A stretch of DNA of 64,000 nucleotides, from positions 1 to 64,000 of the forward strand of contig JAFZRN010000025.1 of the NCBI GenBank assembly GCA_017619835.1, given 5' to 3'. The translations under genes were made by a program, and so were the position numbers. Positions 17,715-30,149 of this stretch are shown here, piece by piece; the first letter of the stretch is position 1, and every line of letters starts with the position of its first letter. The notes under the pieces are model-generated. The model saw only the letters and a list, made by a program, of their open reading frames with translations. It did not search any database and was not told the origin of the DNA. The stretch comes from Eubacterium sp. (GTDB lineage Bacteria; Bacillota; Clostridia; Lachnospirales; Lachnospiraceae).

Positions 17715-18650
17715 TTACATGTTTGTGTGTCCTTTTTCCTTTGTGTTCAAAAATATCCTCTTATATTCACTTGGTGAATATTCCTTATACTTCTTAAAGG
17801 TTCGGCAGAAGGAGGGGAGTGTATTGAAGCCGGTCTGGAATGCGATATCTGTTATCGGCATATCCGTGGCCAGCAGCTCTTCAGCCTTGCTGATCCTTTT
17901 AAATGTCAGATAATCATGGAAGGTATAACCGGTCTGCAGCTTAAAGAGTCTCAGAAAATGATATTTCGAGAAGCCGGTATAATTAGCTGCCTGCTCGGTT
18001 GATATATCCTCTGCATAATTGATATCAAGATAGCGGAGCAGGGCATTTATTCTTGTGATCGACTGTGATGAGTTCTGTGCTTCCTCTGACTTAACTGAGT
18101 TTTCAGCATGTCTTGAGATCTCTATAAATACCTGATACATCTTGTCATAAACGATGGTTTCCCAGAAGTTTACGTTTGTAAAGTATACGGCGTTCATATC
18201 CATAAAAAGCTGATATACTTTGTGATAAATGTCCGGGCACGTCTTTTCATTGCATAGAAATGCATCGAAGAAGAGTGACTCGATAGTCTGATAATCATGA
18301 GATTTGAAGAAATGATTCATTTCGATAAGATAGATGAATCTGACACCGTACTTATCATTTACATACTCATGTACCATACGCGGAGGTATGATCAGAATAT
18401 CGCCTTCATCAAGAGTATAAACCTTGTTATTGGCATGTATTTCATAATTGTTCTGGATACAGATGAATACCTCTACAGCATCATGTGAATGAAGGGCATA
18501 GCCTTCAGACTGGTTGTTATACCATATCCTGATATTTGAAGAAGAGTTGAAATTAACAAGCTCTCTTAGGTTTCGGACAACTCGTCCGCCCAGGTTTTCA
18601 TCAGGCTGCAGATACTTATGAGGTATATCACTGCTTTGCATTAATGTCAT
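17715..18650 (-). CDS. AraC-family transcriptional regulator
   Basis: A 311-residue regulator. Residues about 30-130 form a cupin-like ligand domain (HSHDAVEVFICIQNN, then LDEGDILIIPPRMVHEY). Residues about 205-305 are the double helix-turn-helix of the AraC family (YAEDISTEQAANYTGFSKYHF, then ITDIAFQTGFNTLPSFCRTFK and SPSEYK). It probably senses a pentose or xylo-oligosaccharide. The repeats at 6600 and 13773, spaced 21 bp as for AraC half-sites, are its likely targets because it is convergent to that locus; this link is inference. GGGAG before the ATG supports the start. Confidence 0.87.
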   Translation of the reverse strand: MTLMQSSDIPHKYLQPDENLGGRVVRNLRELVNFNSSSNIRIWYNNQSEGYALHSHDAVEVFICIQNNYEIHANNKVYTLDEGDILIIPPRMVHEYVNDKYGVRFIYLIEMNHFFKSHDYQTIESLFFDAFLCNEKTCPDIYHKVYQLFMDMNAVYFTNVNFWETIVYDKMYQVFIEISRHAENSVKSEEAQNSSQSITRINALLRYLDINYAEDISTEQAANYTGFSKYHFLRLFKLQTGYTFHDYLTFKRISKAEELLATDMPITDIAFQTGFNTLPSFCRTFKKYKEYSPSEYKRIFLNTKEKGHTNM

Positions 18651-18774
18651 GTGTGATACTCCCTTTTATAACAACAGACTACACTGATTATATCATTTGT
18701 AAAAAAATCTAACAACAAAAAAACACATTTGCCCTGATATGTGGTATAGTAGTATTTATCCCGGAGGTATGGAA

Positions 18775-19209
18775 ATGAGTTATAAGTTTTACGGTTGGGA
18801 GAGAGCTACTGTCCCTGCAAAAAATGATATCTATAAAGGAATAAATTCTCCTCAGGAGCTTTATGATGCACTGCTTAATGTCTGGTGTGAATATACCTGT
18901 GCGCCAAGACTAAGAGAAGAGTGGAGTGAGGAGAATATCACTCTGGGCCAGTGTTCGATCACGGCATTTCTGGTTCAGGATATATTCGGAGGAGATGTAT
19001 ACGGTATCCTTCGCCCGGGCGGGAATTATCATTGCTATAATGTGGTAGGAGATTCGGTCTTCGATCTTACAAGCGAACAGTTCGGCGATGAGGTGCTGGA
19101 TTATACCGATAATCCCATTCAGACAAGGGAAATTCACTTCGCAAAAGAAGAAAAAAAGCAAAGATATGAATATCTGAAGGAATATCTGAAAAAATATCTT
19201 GAAAAATAG
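18775..19209 (+). CDS. YunG-like conserved protein
   Basis: A 144-residue soluble protein. Recognisable segments are ITLGQCSITAFLVQDIFGGDVYG and GNYHCYNVVGDSVFDLTSEQFG, a C...H...D arrangement typical of the small YunG-like family, which looks like a papain-fold remnant with Cys, His and Asp. The function is not established. The ATG at 18775 is chosen because GGAGG ends 7 bases upstream, although the frame is open further up. The gene stands alone between the AraC-type regulator and the ATPase operon. Confidence 0.65.
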   Translation: MSYKFYGWERATVPAKNDIYKGINSPQELYDALLNVWCEYTCAPRLREEWSEENITLGQCSITAFLVQDIFGGDVYGILRPGGNYHCYNVVGDSVFDLTSEQFGDEVLDYTDNPIQTREIHFAKEEKKQRYEYLKEYLKKYLEK

Positions 19210-19229
19210 TAAAAAATGTAAAATTATTG

Positions 19230-19289
19230 TTGCTTTAAAGCGATAAAATTAGTACAATTGGAGTTGGTGCGTTTTTCTGCACCGGCTCC
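19230..19289 (+). promoter_or_regulatory. Promoter and 5' hairpin of the V-ATPase operon
   Basis: TTGCTT (19230-19235) and TACAAT (19253-19258) are 17 bases apart and suit a vegetative sigma factor. A hairpin follows at once (19260-19270 with 19279-19289, 11 pairs including two G-U), placing it near the expected RNA 5' end. It could stabilise the long operon message, or be the terminator of the upstream gene; the T-run after it is short. Confidence 0.5.
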
Positions 19290-19333
19290 ATATTTTTATG
19301 GTATAAATTCATCTTTGATGAAAGGGGAAAACC

Positions 19334-19645
19334 ATGATAGAAGAAGCTATGAAGAAGGTCGAAGCTGCTGAAAAAGCCGCTAACGAGATGCTTCAGAAGG
19401 CAAGAAGCGATGCTGATCAGATCCGTAAATCAAGCGAAGCCGAATGTGAGCAGATACTTAAGGATGCTGAGGCTGATATCAAGAAAAACGAAGCTGATGC
19501 TATGCTTAGTCTTGAGCAGGAAAGACTCGATGCTGCTAAGGCTGCAGAAGAAGAAGCTGAGAAGAAATCTGCTGCTCTTGTCGAGGATATAAAGAAAAAA
19601 GAGAATGATGCAATAGCAGGTGTTTTAAAAGAGATCACCGGTTAA
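19334..19645 (+). CDS. ntpF: V-type ATPase peripheral-stalk subunit (NtpF / subunit G-H type)
   Basis: A 103-residue, almost fully helical and charged protein with repeated Ala/Glu/Lys heptads (AAEKAANEMLQKARSDAD, AECEQILKDAEADIKK). This is the coiled-coil stalk subunit that pairs with subunit E to hold the catalytic head still during rotation. Its place as first gene of the operon matches E. hirae ntpF. Sequence identity in such coiled coils is weak, so the call leans on position and length. Confidence 0.8.
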   Translation: MIEEAMKKVEAAEKAANEMLQKARSDADQIRKSSEAECEQILKDAEADIKKNEADAMLSLEQERLDAAKAAEEEAEKKSAALVEDIKKKENDAIAGVLKEITG

Positions 19646-19682
19646 GATCATTTTATATATTTAATGAAAGGCGGTAAAAACT

Positions 19683-22170
<2,488 letters not shown>

Positions 22171-22189
22171 TAAATAGAAGGAGATCGGT

Positions 22190-22780
22190 ATGGCAGGAAT
22201 AGATAATATCACGAAGGTGATAGCACAGGATGCCGAAGTGGAAAGTGCTTCAATCATTTCTGCAGCTGAAAAAGCAGCCGAGGAAGCCAGAGCTAAAGCC
22301 ACTGGCGAGGCTGATCAGTTAAAGCTTTCTGCCAAGGAAAAGCTTGATAGAAAGATAGCTGCCGAAAGAAAGAAGATCGAGTCCCAGTCCGAACATATAG
22401 AGAAGCTTAAGATGCTTGAGACAAAGCAGACTATCATAGAGGATACGCTTAAGAAGGCTAAGGATAAGCTCCTTGGCTATGATGACGCTGCCTATTTTGA
22501 AACTCTGCTGGGCCTTCTCGAGAAGGTTGTCCAGGCTGATAAGGGTACATTACTTCTCAGCGAAAAGGACTTAGGACGTATTCCCGCTGACTTTGAGTCA
22601 AAGGTAAATGCCGTCGCTACGAAAAAGGGCGGTATGCTTGATATATCAAAGCAGGCGGCTGATATTAACGGTGGATTTATTCTTAACTACGGTGATATAG
22701 AGATCAATTCATCTCTCGACGCCGTATTCGATGAGAATAAAGAGAAATTAGTGGATATAGTTAATTCACTTCTTTTCTAA
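22190..22780 (+). CDS. ntpE: V-type ATPase subunit E (peripheral stalk)
   Basis: A 196-residue protein with a long charged helix at the N-terminus (AEVESASIISAAEKAAEEAR...) and a compact alpha/beta C-terminal domain from about residue 95 (ETLLGLLEKVV, GGFILNYGDIEINSSLDAVF). This is the normal subunit E layout; it anchors the stalk to the catalytic head through its C-terminal domain. It sits between ntpK and ntpC as in the E. hirae operon, with GGAG before the ATG. Confidence 0.87.
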   Translation: MAGIDNITKVIAQDAEVESASIISAAEKAAEEARAKATGEADQLKLSAKEKLDRKIAAERKKIESQSEHIEKLKMLETKQTIIEDTLKKAKDKLLGYDDAAYFETLLGLLEKVVQADKGTLLLSEKDLGRIPADFESKVNAVATKKGGMLDISKQAADINGGFILNYGDIEINSSLDAVFDENKEKLVDIVNSLLF

Positions 22781-22800
22781 ATAATATAGAGGAAGATTAT

Positions 22801-23772
22801 ATGAAAGACGCGGATTATATCTACGCTGTCGCCTGTATAAGAGCAAAAGAGAAGACTCTTCTTACGGATGCGGACATCCAGACGATGATCGGCATGAAGA
22901 GTGAGAAAGAGGTGCTTGCTTTCCTTAACGAGAGAGGCTGGGGTGACGGTTCTCAGGATGCTTCCATGGAGGAAGTTCTTGCGGCCGCAGAGGAAGCTGA
23001 AATGAAGCAGCTTTACACCTTAGGCGTTGATAAGGAGATCATAAATGCCCTCTTTATAGAAGAGCTTTATCATAATCTCAAGGCTGCGATCAAGGAAGTG
23101 TGTACCGGTATTACCGATACAGAGGCTTTCTATGATCACGAGAAGTACGGTAAAGAGCAGATGCTCTCTATCATACGTAACAAAGAATATGAGAAGCTTC
23201 CCGAGAATATGCGTAAGCTTGCAAAGAATGCTTTAGATTTTATGTTAACCACTCGTGACGGTCAGAGACTTGATATCATGATAGACAGAGCATGTCTCGA
23301 TGCAACCGAGGATATCGCGGTAAAGACTAAGGATAAGTTCCTTAAGGATTATGCCGAGCGTAAGGTTGTCATCGCTGACATCAAGATTGCGGTAAGGGCT
23401 GCAGATACGAAGAGAAGCCTTAAGGTGATCGAGGAAGCTCTTGCTCCGAACAGAAGCTTTGATGTAAAGGCTCTTGCCAGGGCAGCTGCATCAGGCAGAG
23501 ACAGTGTATATGATTTTTTGGATAAGGTAGGTTATAAGGGCGCTGTGGAGGCTCTTAAGGAATCATTTTCAAGCTTTGAAAAGTGGTGTGATGATTCAAT
23601 AATGAGCAGTCTCATGTCACAGAAATCTAATATTGAGTCCAGCGGACCCATCGTTGCCTACTTCCTGGCTAAACAAAATGAGATCAGGACGGCTCGTATC
23701 ATTATGACAGCCAAGGCCAACGGTTTCAGCGATGAAACCATCTCGGAAAGGGTAAGGAAAATGTATGGATGA
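22801..23772 (+). CDS. ntpC: V-type ATPase subunit C (central rotor to c-ring adaptor)
   Basis: A 323-residue helical protein of the AtpC/NtpC (subunit C/d) family. Visible features are YIYAVACIRAKEKTLLTDADI near the start and the C-terminal VAYFLAKQNEIRTARIIMTAK, the family's best-conserved stretch. It forms the socket joining the rotor axle to the membrane ring. Its last bases overlap the start of the next gene by 8 bases, so the two are probably translationally coupled. Confidence 0.87.
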   Translation: MKDADYIYAVACIRAKEKTLLTDADIQTMIGMKSEKEVLAFLNERGWGDGSQDASMEEVLAAAEEAEMKQLYTLGVDKEIINALFIEELYHNLKAAIKEVCTGITDTEAFYDHEKYGKEQMLSIIRNKEYEKLPENMRKLAKNALDFMLTTRDGQRLDIMIDRACLDATEDIAVKTKDKFLKDYAERKVVIADIKIAVRAADTKRSLKVIEEALAPNRSFDVKALARAAASGRDSVYDFLDKVGYKGAVEALKESFSSFEKWCDDSIMSSLMSQKSNIESSGPIVAYFLAKQNEIRTARIIMTAKANGFSDETISERVRKMYG

Positions 23773-24091
23773 TGAGAACAAGATTGCTGTAATAGGCGAT
23801 TATGACAGTATCTATGGTTTTGCTTCCCTCGGACTGAGCACATTTCCGGTAGAAGGAGAGGAAGAGGCTGTAAGGACTCTTCGAAACTTAGCCGGAAGCG
23901 GATACGGGATCATATATATAACTGAAGAGATTGCAAGACTGACTGAAAAGCAGATCCAGAAATATAGTGAGGTCATGACACCTGCGATCATCCAGATACC
24001 CGGAGTCAAGGGTAATACGGGTGACGGCATCATGGCTGTAAGAAGATCTGTAGAGAAGGCAGTCGGCAGTGATATTCTGTTTGGTAATTAA
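23765..24091 (+). CDS. ntpG: V-type ATPase subunit F (NtpG type)
   Basis: A 108-residue protein with the Rossmann-like fold of subunit F ([22 protein letters not shown] at the start, [12 protein letters not shown] mid-protein, then PAIIQIPG). It is a rotor-axle subunit that binds the D subunit. In E. hirae this gene is called ntpG. It overlaps the end of ntpC and is followed at 24112 by ntpA. Confidence 0.87.
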   Translation: MDDENKIAVIGDYDSIYGFASLGLSTFPVEGEEEAVRTLRNLAGSGYGIIYITEEIARLTEKQIQKYSEVMTPAIIQIPGVKGNTGDGIMAVRRSVEKAVGSDILFGN

Positions 24092-24111
24092 TTTCAGAAA
24101 GGAGACTCTCC

Positions 24112-25884
24112 ATGGGAGTAGTTGGAAAGATTAAAAAGGTAGCCGGCCCTCTTGTTATCGCAACGGGTATGCGTGATGCGGACATGTTCGACGTTGTTCG
24201 TGTAAGTAACGAGAGACTTATCGGTGAGATAATAGAGATGCACGGTGATGAAGCATCAATTCAGGTTTATGAGGAGACAGCCGGCCTGGGACCGGGCGAA
24301 CCTGTTGAATCTACTGAGGTGCCTCTTTCAGTTGAGCTTGGTCCCGGACTTATGGGCTCCATCTATGATGGTATCCAGAGACCTCTTACCAAGATCATGG
24401 AGGTTACAGGCGGTAACCTTCTTTCAAGAGGTGTTGAGGTTCCTTCACTTGACAGAGAGAAGAAATGGGACTTTGTTGCTACAGCTAAGGCAGGCGACAA
24501 GGTTGTTGCCGGAGATATCATCGGAACAGTTCAGGAGACTGAGGTTGTTACCCAGAAGATCATGGTTCCGTATGGCATCGAGGGTACTATAAAGAGTATA
24601 AAAAGTGGCTCATTTACGGTAGTAGACACTGTAGCTGTAGTTGAGACTGCAGATGGTGATAAGGAGCTTACTATGATGCAGAAGTGGCCTGTTCGTAAGG
24701 GCCGCCCTTATAAGAAGAAGCTTCCGCCCCGTCAGCCGCTTATAACAGGACAGAGAGTTGTCGATACATTTTTCCCTATCGCTAAGGGTGGTGTTGCAGC
24801 TGTTCCCGGACCTTTCGGTTCAGGTAAGACGGTTATCCAGCACCAGCTTGCAAAATGGGCCGACGCCGAGATCGTTGTATATATCGGATGCGGCGAGCGT
24901 GGAAATGAGATGACAGACGTTCTGAATGAGTTCCCCGAACTTAAGGATCCCCGTACAGGCGAGTCCCTTATGAAGAGAACCATTCTTATCGCAAATACAT
25001 CGGATATGCCGGTTGCTGCCCGTGAGGCATCAATCTATACAGGTATAACACTTGCAGAGTATTTCAGAGACATGGGCTATTCAGTTGCTCTTATGGCTGA
25101 CTCTACATCACGTTGGGCAGAGGCTCTCCGTGAGATGTCGGGACGTCTTGAGGAAATGCCCGGTGAGGAAGGTTATCCCGCATATCTGGCTTCCAGACTT
25201 GCTCAGTTCTATGAGAGAGCAGGACATGTTGTTACTCTCGGATCAGATGAGAGAGAGGGTGCCCTTTCAGCTATCGGTGCCGTATCTCCTCCTGGTGGTG
25301 ATATATCCGAGCCGGTATCCCAGGCTACACTCCGTATCGTTAAGGTGTTCTGGTCACTTGATGCACAGCTCGCATATCAGAGACATTTCCCTGCTATCAA
25401 CTGGCTGAACTCTTACAGCCTCTACCTCGATGAGATGAAGGGCTGGTTCGATGAAAATGTCGACGAAGACTGGATGAAGACGAGACAGGAACTTATGAGC
25501 CTGCTTCAGGAAGAGGCTTCACTTAACGAGATCGTTAAGATGGTAGGTATGGATGCACTTTCTCCTCAGGACAGACTGAAGATGGAAGCTGCAAGATCTA
25601 TCAGAGAGGACTTCCTCCATCAGAACTCATTTGACGAGATAGATACATATACTTCGATGCAGAAGCAGTTCTATATGCAAAGGCTCGTTTATCAGTTCTA
25701 TGAGCAGAGCGTTAAGGCTCTCAAGGAAGGCGCTAACATCAACGATATCGTTGCAATGCCTGTAAGAGAGGACATCGGACGTTACAAGTACACACTTGAA
25801 GAAAATATAGAAGCACAGTATAACAAGGTTCATGATGAGCTGATTCGTGAGCTTTCGGGACTTATCGGAAAGGAGGAGGACTAA
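24112..25884 (+). CDS. ntpA: V-type ATPase catalytic subunit A
   Basis: A 590-residue catalytic subunit. The nucleotide-binding P-loop is GPFGSGKT (about 235-242), preceded by the extra non-homologous region typical of V-type A subunits. Other family segments are ECGERGNEM-like [14 protein letters not shown] and [24 protein letters not shown]. It hydrolyses (or makes) ATP in the A3B3 head. The stop codon of ntpA overlaps the ATG of ntpB by one base, which links their expression at the equal amount the hexamer needs. Confidence 0.93.
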   Translation: MGVVGKIKKVAGPLVIATGMRDADMFDVVRVSNERLIGEIIEMHGDEASIQVYEETAGLGPGEPVESTEVPLSVELGPGLMGSIYDGIQRPLTKIMEVTGGNLLSRGVEVPSLDREKKWDFVATAKAGDKVVAGDIIGTVQETEVVTQKIMVPYGIEGTIKSIKSGSFTVVDTVAVVETADGDKELTMMQKWPVRKGRPYKKKLPPRQPLITGQRVVDTFFPIAKGGVAAVPGPFGSGKTVIQHQLAKWADAEIVVYIGCGERGNEMTDVLNEFPELKDPRTGESLMKRTILIANTSDMPVAAREASIYTGITLAEYFRDMGYSVALMADSTSRWAEALREMSGRLEEMPGEEGYPAYLASRLAQFYERAGHVVTLGSDEREGALSAIGAVSPPGGDISEPVSQATLRIVKVFWSLDAQLAYQRHFPAINWLNSYSLYLDEMKGWFDENVDEDWMKTRQELMSLLQEEASLNEIVKMVGMDALSPQDRLKMEAARSIREDFLHQNSFDEIDTYTSMQKQFYMQRLVYQFYEQSVKALKEGANINDIVAMPVREDIGRYKYTLEENIEAQYNKVHDELIRELSGLIGKEED

Positions 25885-27248
25885 TGCCTAAGGAGTATCG
25901 TACTATACAGGAAGTGGCCGGCCCACTTATGCTTGTTAAGGATGTTGAAAATGTAAAGTATGATGAGCTTGGTGAGATCGAGCTTGCAAATGGCGAGAAG
26001 CGTCGTTGTAAGGTTCTCGAGATAGATGGCTCAAATGCATTGGTTCAGCTCTTTGATGCTGCTACAGGTATCAACCTGGAGAGCAGTAAGGTTAAGTTCC
26101 TTGGTCGTTCACTTGAGCTCGGAGTTTCCGGCGACATGCTGGGTCGTGTCTTTGACGGACTCGGACGTACAATCGACGGCGGTCCGGAGATCCTTCCGGA
26201 TGCACGTATGGATATCAACGGTCTTCCGATGAATCCTGCTGCAAGAGCTTATCCTTCCGAGTTTATCGAGACCGGTGTATCGGCTATCGATGGACTTAAT
26301 ACACTTGTTCGTGGTCAGAAGCTGCCTATCTTCTCGGCTTCGGGTCTTCCCCATGCACAGCTTGCTGCTCAGATAGCACGTCAGGCTAAGGTTAAGGGTA
26401 AGGACGAAGAGTTCGCCGTAGTATTTGCGGCTATGGGTATCACTTTCGAGGAGGCTAACTTCTTTGAGGAGTCCTTCCGTGAGAGTGGAGCTATCGACAG
26501 AACAGTACTTTTTATAAATCTTGCAAATGACCCGGCTGTTGAACGTATCTCAACACCCCGTATGGCCCTGACGGCAGCTGAATTCCTTGCTTTCGAGAAG
26601 GGAATGCATGTACTCGTAATCATGACAGATATTACGAACTATGCCGATGCTCTTCGTGAGATCAGTGCCGCTCGTAAAGAGGTTCCGGGACGTAGAGGTT
26701 ATCCGGGATATATGTATACAGACCTTGCTACTATGTATGAAAGAGCAGGACGTCAGAGAGGTAAGAACGGATCTATCACAATGATCCCGATCCTTACAAT
26801 GCCCGAGGATGATAAGACTCATCCGATCCCCGACCTTACGGGATATATCACAGAGGGACAGATCATCCTCAGCCGTGAGCTTTATCGTAAGGGTATCACA
26901 CCTCCTATCGATGTTCTTCCTTCACTTTCACGTCTTAAGGATAAGGGTATCGGTGACGGAAAGACAAGAGCAGACCATGCAGCTACAATGAACCAGCTGT
27001 TCTCTGCATATGCCCGTGGTAAAGATGCTAAAGAGCTTATGGTAATCCTCGGCGAGGCAGCTCTTACTGATATCGACCTTCTCTATGCCAAGTTTGCAGA
27101 GGAGTTCGAGAAGAAGTATGTTTCTCAGGGTTATCAGGCTGACAGAGATATCGAAGAGACTCTTGATATCGGATGGGAGCTTCTCAGGATCCTTCCGAGA
27201 GCAGAGCTGAAACGTATTAGTGACAAGTTCCTTGATTTATACTATTAA
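25884..27248 (+). CDS. ntpB: V-type ATPase regulatory subunit B
   Basis: A 454-residue non-catalytic head subunit. It has [21 protein letters not shown] where the catalytic subunit has its P-loop, so it lacks the canonical Walker A sequence as the family does. Other family segments are [29 protein letters not shown] and [27 protein letters not shown]. It alternates with subunit A in the hexamer. Length matches the usual 455-460. Confidence 0.93.
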   Translation: MPKEYRTIQEVAGPLMLVKDVENVKYDELGEIELANGEKRRCKVLEIDGSNALVQLFDAATGINLESSKVKFLGRSLELGVSGDMLGRVFDGLGRTIDGGPEILPDARMDINGLPMNPAARAYPSEFIETGVSAIDGLNTLVRGQKLPIFSASGLPHAQLAAQIARQAKVKGKDEEFAVVFAAMGITFEEANFFEESFRESGAIDRTVLFINLANDPAVERISTPRMALTAAEFLAFEKGMHVLVIMTDITNYADALREISAARKEVPGRRGYPGYMYTDLATMYERAGRQRGKNGSITMIPILTMPEDDKTHPIPDLTGYITEGQIILSRELYRKGITPPIDVLPSLSRLKDKGIGDGKTRADHAATMNQLFSAYARGKDAKELMVILGEAALTDIDLLYAKFAEEFEKKYVSQGYQADRDIEETLDIGWELLRILPRAELKRISDKFLDLYY

Positions 27249-27262
27249 GATAGGTAAGTAAT

Positions 27263-27919
27263 ATGGCAACTCAGAATATAATTCCTACACGAATGGAATT
27301 AACCCGTTTAAAGAAGAAACTGAATACAGCCGTTAAGGGCCACCGTCTTCTTAAGGATAAGAGAGACGAGCTCATGCGCGAATTCCTTGAACTGGTTAAG
27401 GTCAACATGGAGCTTCGTGAAAAGGTTGAAAAGGGTATCGATGCAGCCAACAAGAATTTCGTTCTTGCCAAGGCCGGTATGTCGGAGCAGACACTCCGTA
27501 CGGCTCTTATGGCTCCGAAGCAGGAGGTAAGTCTTGTTCAGGATAAGAAGAACGTAATGAGCGTTGATATTCCTGTCTTTGATTTCAAGACACGTACGCC
27601 TGATGAAAATGATATCTATTCCTATGGTTTTGCATTTACCTCAGGTGACCTTGATCACGCTGTTGATTCGCTTTCCAAGGTATTTCCGGATATGCTTAAG
27701 CTTGCTGAGGTTGAAAAGTCATGTCAGCTCATGGCTGCAGAGATCGAAAAGACCCGTAGAAGAGTTAATGCGCTCGAGCATGTAATCATTCCCGAGACGC
27801 AGGAGAGCATCAAGTATATCACGATGAAGCTGGATGAAAACGAGCGTTCAACTCAGGTAAGACTTATGAAAGTTAAGTCGATGATGCTCGAAGAGGCACA
27901 TCACTATTCGGAAAAATAG
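27263..27919 (+). CDS. ntpD: V-type ATPase subunit D (rotor axle)
   Basis: A 218-residue coiled-coil protein that forms the central shaft. It begins with the family segment IIPTRMELTRLKKKLNTAVKGH and ends with paired helices (KTRRRVNALEHVIIPETQES, then STQVRLMKVKSMMLE). It is the last gene of the operon; E. hirae ntpH and ntpJ equivalents are absent. A terminator follows at 27965. Confidence 0.9.
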   Translation: MATQNIIPTRMELTRLKKKLNTAVKGHRLLKDKRDELMREFLELVKVNMELREKVEKGIDAANKNFVLAKAGMSEQTLRTALMAPKQEVSLVQDKKNVMSVDIPVFDFKTRTPDENDIYSYGFAFTSGDLDHAVDSLSKVFPDMLKLAEVEKSCQLMAAEIEKTRRRVNALEHVIIPETQESIKYITMKLDENERSTQVRLMKVKSMMLEEAHHYSEK

Positions 27920-27964
27920 CCGGAACGAAGGCATTTCCATGGTATCCAATGGATACTTTTAAAG

Positions 27965-28002
27965 AAATCCCCATTTTCGCATTGCGGACAGGGGATTTTT
28001 TT
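27965..28002 (+). terminator. Terminator of the V-ATPase operon
   Basis: AAATCCCC pairs perfectly with GGGGATTT across an 18-base loop, and a T-run follows. The long open frame that starts at 27949 and runs through this hairpin is not a gene start; the next gene begins at 28060. Confidence 0.75.
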
Positions 28003-28059
28003 AATACAATTAAAGTGTCTTTTTATGTTAAAGATTTTCTTGAGAAAGGAGAAGGGGAA

Positions 28060-29841
28060 ATGACAAGAAGTAAGAAAATTATGATGGCACCGGCTTTAAT
28101 TATGATAATGGTGCTGATGTTCTCGATGACCGTATTTGCAGGTGTGTCGAAGACACAGGAAAATGGTCTGCCGAACAGCACTTCAAATATACTTAAATCT
28201 CTTAAGTATAAAGATGTTGGGGGAAAGATCCAGATTTATTGTTATAGTATGGAGTTTTCCAAGTGCAAAAATGCCGGCGATTACATCTTTTATGTAGTTA
28301 ATAAGGCTGACAGATCTGTTCTTGCAAAGGAAAAAACAGGTCAGCCTAACAGATATGATGATAATGGATATTATGATTATACATTCCAGACCACATTTGC
28401 CGGTGGATCTACCGTATATATCGGTGCTTATTATCTTTCAGGTGAAGAAAAGGGTGTTGATCAGATGATAGCTGATGGTGCTGAGATCACACTTCCCAAT
28501 ATCATCCTTGATCCATGGACCAATATGACAGAGGTTACTCTTAAGGACGGCGCTGTAAATTATAATGGCGAATTCCTCGGAAGTACAACTGGTACATCTT
28601 CAAGCCTCTTTATCTATAAGCTTAACTGTACCGAAGATGCTGTATTAAATGTAAAGAATTACAATAACGGTACAGCTTCTCCTTACGGATATATCGGTGT
28701 ATTTGATAACCTTGAGGATGCTAAATCCGAATCGACAAACAGAGTTATCAATTATACGATCCCGTGCCGTATAATGCATAACGGTGAAACTATCGATAAA
28801 TACTGGCTTTCAAAGGGAACCTATTACATGCTTTTAGGCGGTGATAAGGGAGATACATTCAGCTTTGATATGGAGCTTCGTAAGTTTAAGCATGCTCAGG
28901 TAAAGTGGTCTGTTAAGGAAGGCGATTATAATGAAGCATTCCCTCAGAACAAGCTTCTTCACATTGCATGTGAGATAACCAATAAGGATAGTGATGCTTA
29001 CTTTGCTTCAGATACAAGATGGAGCTCACCGGGATATCTCGATGACAACAAGGTTACCGTTTCTGATAATGGCAAGAAGGCTGAGTTTACATTTATGACT
29101 CCTTCATGGTCAAATGTTACCGAGATCGAGCTTCCCGTAAAGGAGATCGATCCCGACAGAAACGATACAACGGTTATCAATCATTTCGGATATACTATCG
29201 AAATCATGACTGGTATGGCAGCTTCCGATCTTCCTATAATCACAGGTCCTGATTATATTCAGATCACTGACTTTAATGTTCCCGATTACGGAAATGGCAC
29301 GGATGCCAAGGTTAATGTTTACCTTAAGAAGGGCAAGAAGTGGGTTAAGAAGATCAAGAACGTTCCCATTGGTTCAAAGCAGCCAAAGAAGATAAAGAAG
29401 CTTAAGGCTAAGACAAAGTATAAGCTTAAGCTTGAATTCGTAAAGACACTTTCCAATGGTAAGGTTGCTAAGACTACCAAGACAGTTAATGTTAAGACAG
29501 GTATCAAGGTTACACCTGTTATCAAGTCTGCTTATATATCTAATGTCCAGAAGCATTCAAAGTGGGTTTGGGGACATTTCGACGGAAACTTTGTATGGCA
29601 TCCCGGATACAGATCTGAGTGGAAGACCTATGATGTTAATATCGTTCTTAAATCAAAGCTTAAGGGCTGTAAGGGTATCGAATATGCAGGCCGCAAGGCT
29701 AAGGGAACAGGTACCAAGTTCACCTTCAGCATGACCGGCGGAGATCCTTCGAACATCAAGAAGCTTAAGGTACGCGGCTATACAAATGATAGCTACGGCG
29801 GCTATACCAAGGATTCGAAAACCAAGAGTGTTTCTAGATAA
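28060..29841 (+). CDS. Secreted surface protein with lysine-rich C-terminal domains
   Basis: A 593-residue exported protein. Residues 1-27 are a signal peptide with likely cleavage in TVFA-GVS. The middle is beta-rich and Asn/Gly/Tyr-rich, with no catalytic motif I recognise. A fibronectin-III-like unit follows (about 405-480) containing repeated Lys pairs (KKGKKWVKKIKN, KKIKKLKAKTKYKLKLEF), which could bind an acidic cell wall or polymer. A second lysine-rich domain ends the protein. There is no LPXTG anchor. AAAGGAGAAGGGG lies before the ATG. Its function is unknown; an adhesin or wall-associated role is a guess. Confidence 0.7.
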   Translation: MTRSKKIMMAPALIMIMVLMFSMTVFAGVSKTQENGLPNSTSNILKSLKYKDVGGKIQIYCYSMEFSKCKNAGDYIFYVVNKADRSVLAKEKTGQPNRYDDNGYYDYTFQTTFAGGSTVYIGAYYLSGEEKGVDQMIADGAEITLPNIILDPWTNMTEVTLKDGAVNYNGEFLGSTTGTSSSLFIYKLNCTEDAVLNVKNYNNGTASPYGYIGVFDNLEDAKSESTNRVINYTIPCRIMHNGETIDKYWLSKGTYYMLLGGDKGDTFSFDMELRKFKHAQVKWSVKEGDYNEAFPQNKLLHIACEITNKDSDAYFASDTRWSSPGYLDDNKVTVSDNGKKAEFTFMTPSWSNVTEIELPVKEIDPDRNDTTVINHFGYTIEIMTGMAASDLPIITGPDYIQITDFNVPDYGNGTDAKVNVYLKKGKKWVKKIKNVPIGSKQPKKIKKLKAKTKYKLKLEFVKTLSNGKVAKTTKTVNVKTGIKVTPVIKSAYISNVQKHSKWVWGHFDGNFVWHPGYRSEWKTYDVNIVLKSKLKGCKGIEYAGRKAKGTGTKFTFSMTGGDPSNIKKLKVRGYTNDSYGGYTKDSKTKSVSR

Positions 29842-29937
29842 CAGAATATGGAAAATACCCTTGCCACTTTCAGTATAAAAGGATATAATTGATTTAGGAA
29901 ACTTAATGACCTTTACTTGAACAGGGGGTTATTGCTT

Positions 29938-30081
29938 ATGGCTTCATTGATCAAATGTCCGAAGTGTGGCTCAACCAGACTTGAGCCGGTAAAGTCTGCC
30001 GGCGGTCTTGCAGGTAAAATGGGTGTTAAGATTTACCTTTGCATGAACTGCGGTAAGCAGTCTAAGATCAGAGATAAATAA
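29938..30081 (+). CDS. 47-aa zinc-ribbon miniprotein
   Basis: A short frame with two Cys pairs, CPKC (residues 7-10) and CMNC (35-38), the spacing of a small zinc ribbon. It starts MASLIKCPKCGSTRLEPV. A GGGGG site 8 bases before the ATG supports translation, and a terminator follows directly. Lachnospiraceae carry many such small zinc-ribbon proteins of unknown role; nucleic-acid or protein binding is possible. Confidence 0.65.
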   Translation: MASLIKCPKCGSTRLEPVKSAGGLAGKMGVKIYLCMNCGKQSKIRDK

Positions 30082-30087
30082 TTTTAT

Positions 30088-30125
30088 AAAGAGTCCGAGC
30101 ATTATTGTCATGTTCGGACTCTTTT
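30088..30125 (+). terminator. Rho-independent terminator after the zinc-ribbon gene
   Basis: AAAGAGTCCGA pairs with TCGGACTCTTT across a 15-base loop and ends in a T-run. It separates the miniprotein from the galactoside locus. Confidence 0.85.
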
Positions 30126-30149
30126 ACAATGCGATCCGGAGGTTACAAA

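Noticed and set aside
24052-24240. A break in the V-ATPase operon between subunits F and A
   Set aside because: Only 20 bases separate the genes, with a good ribosome site and no terminator; the operon is continuous.
27949-28059. N-terminal extension of the secreted protein
   Set aside because: It would run through the V-ATPase terminator and put 37 residues ahead of a clear signal peptide; ATG 28060 has a strong ribosome site.
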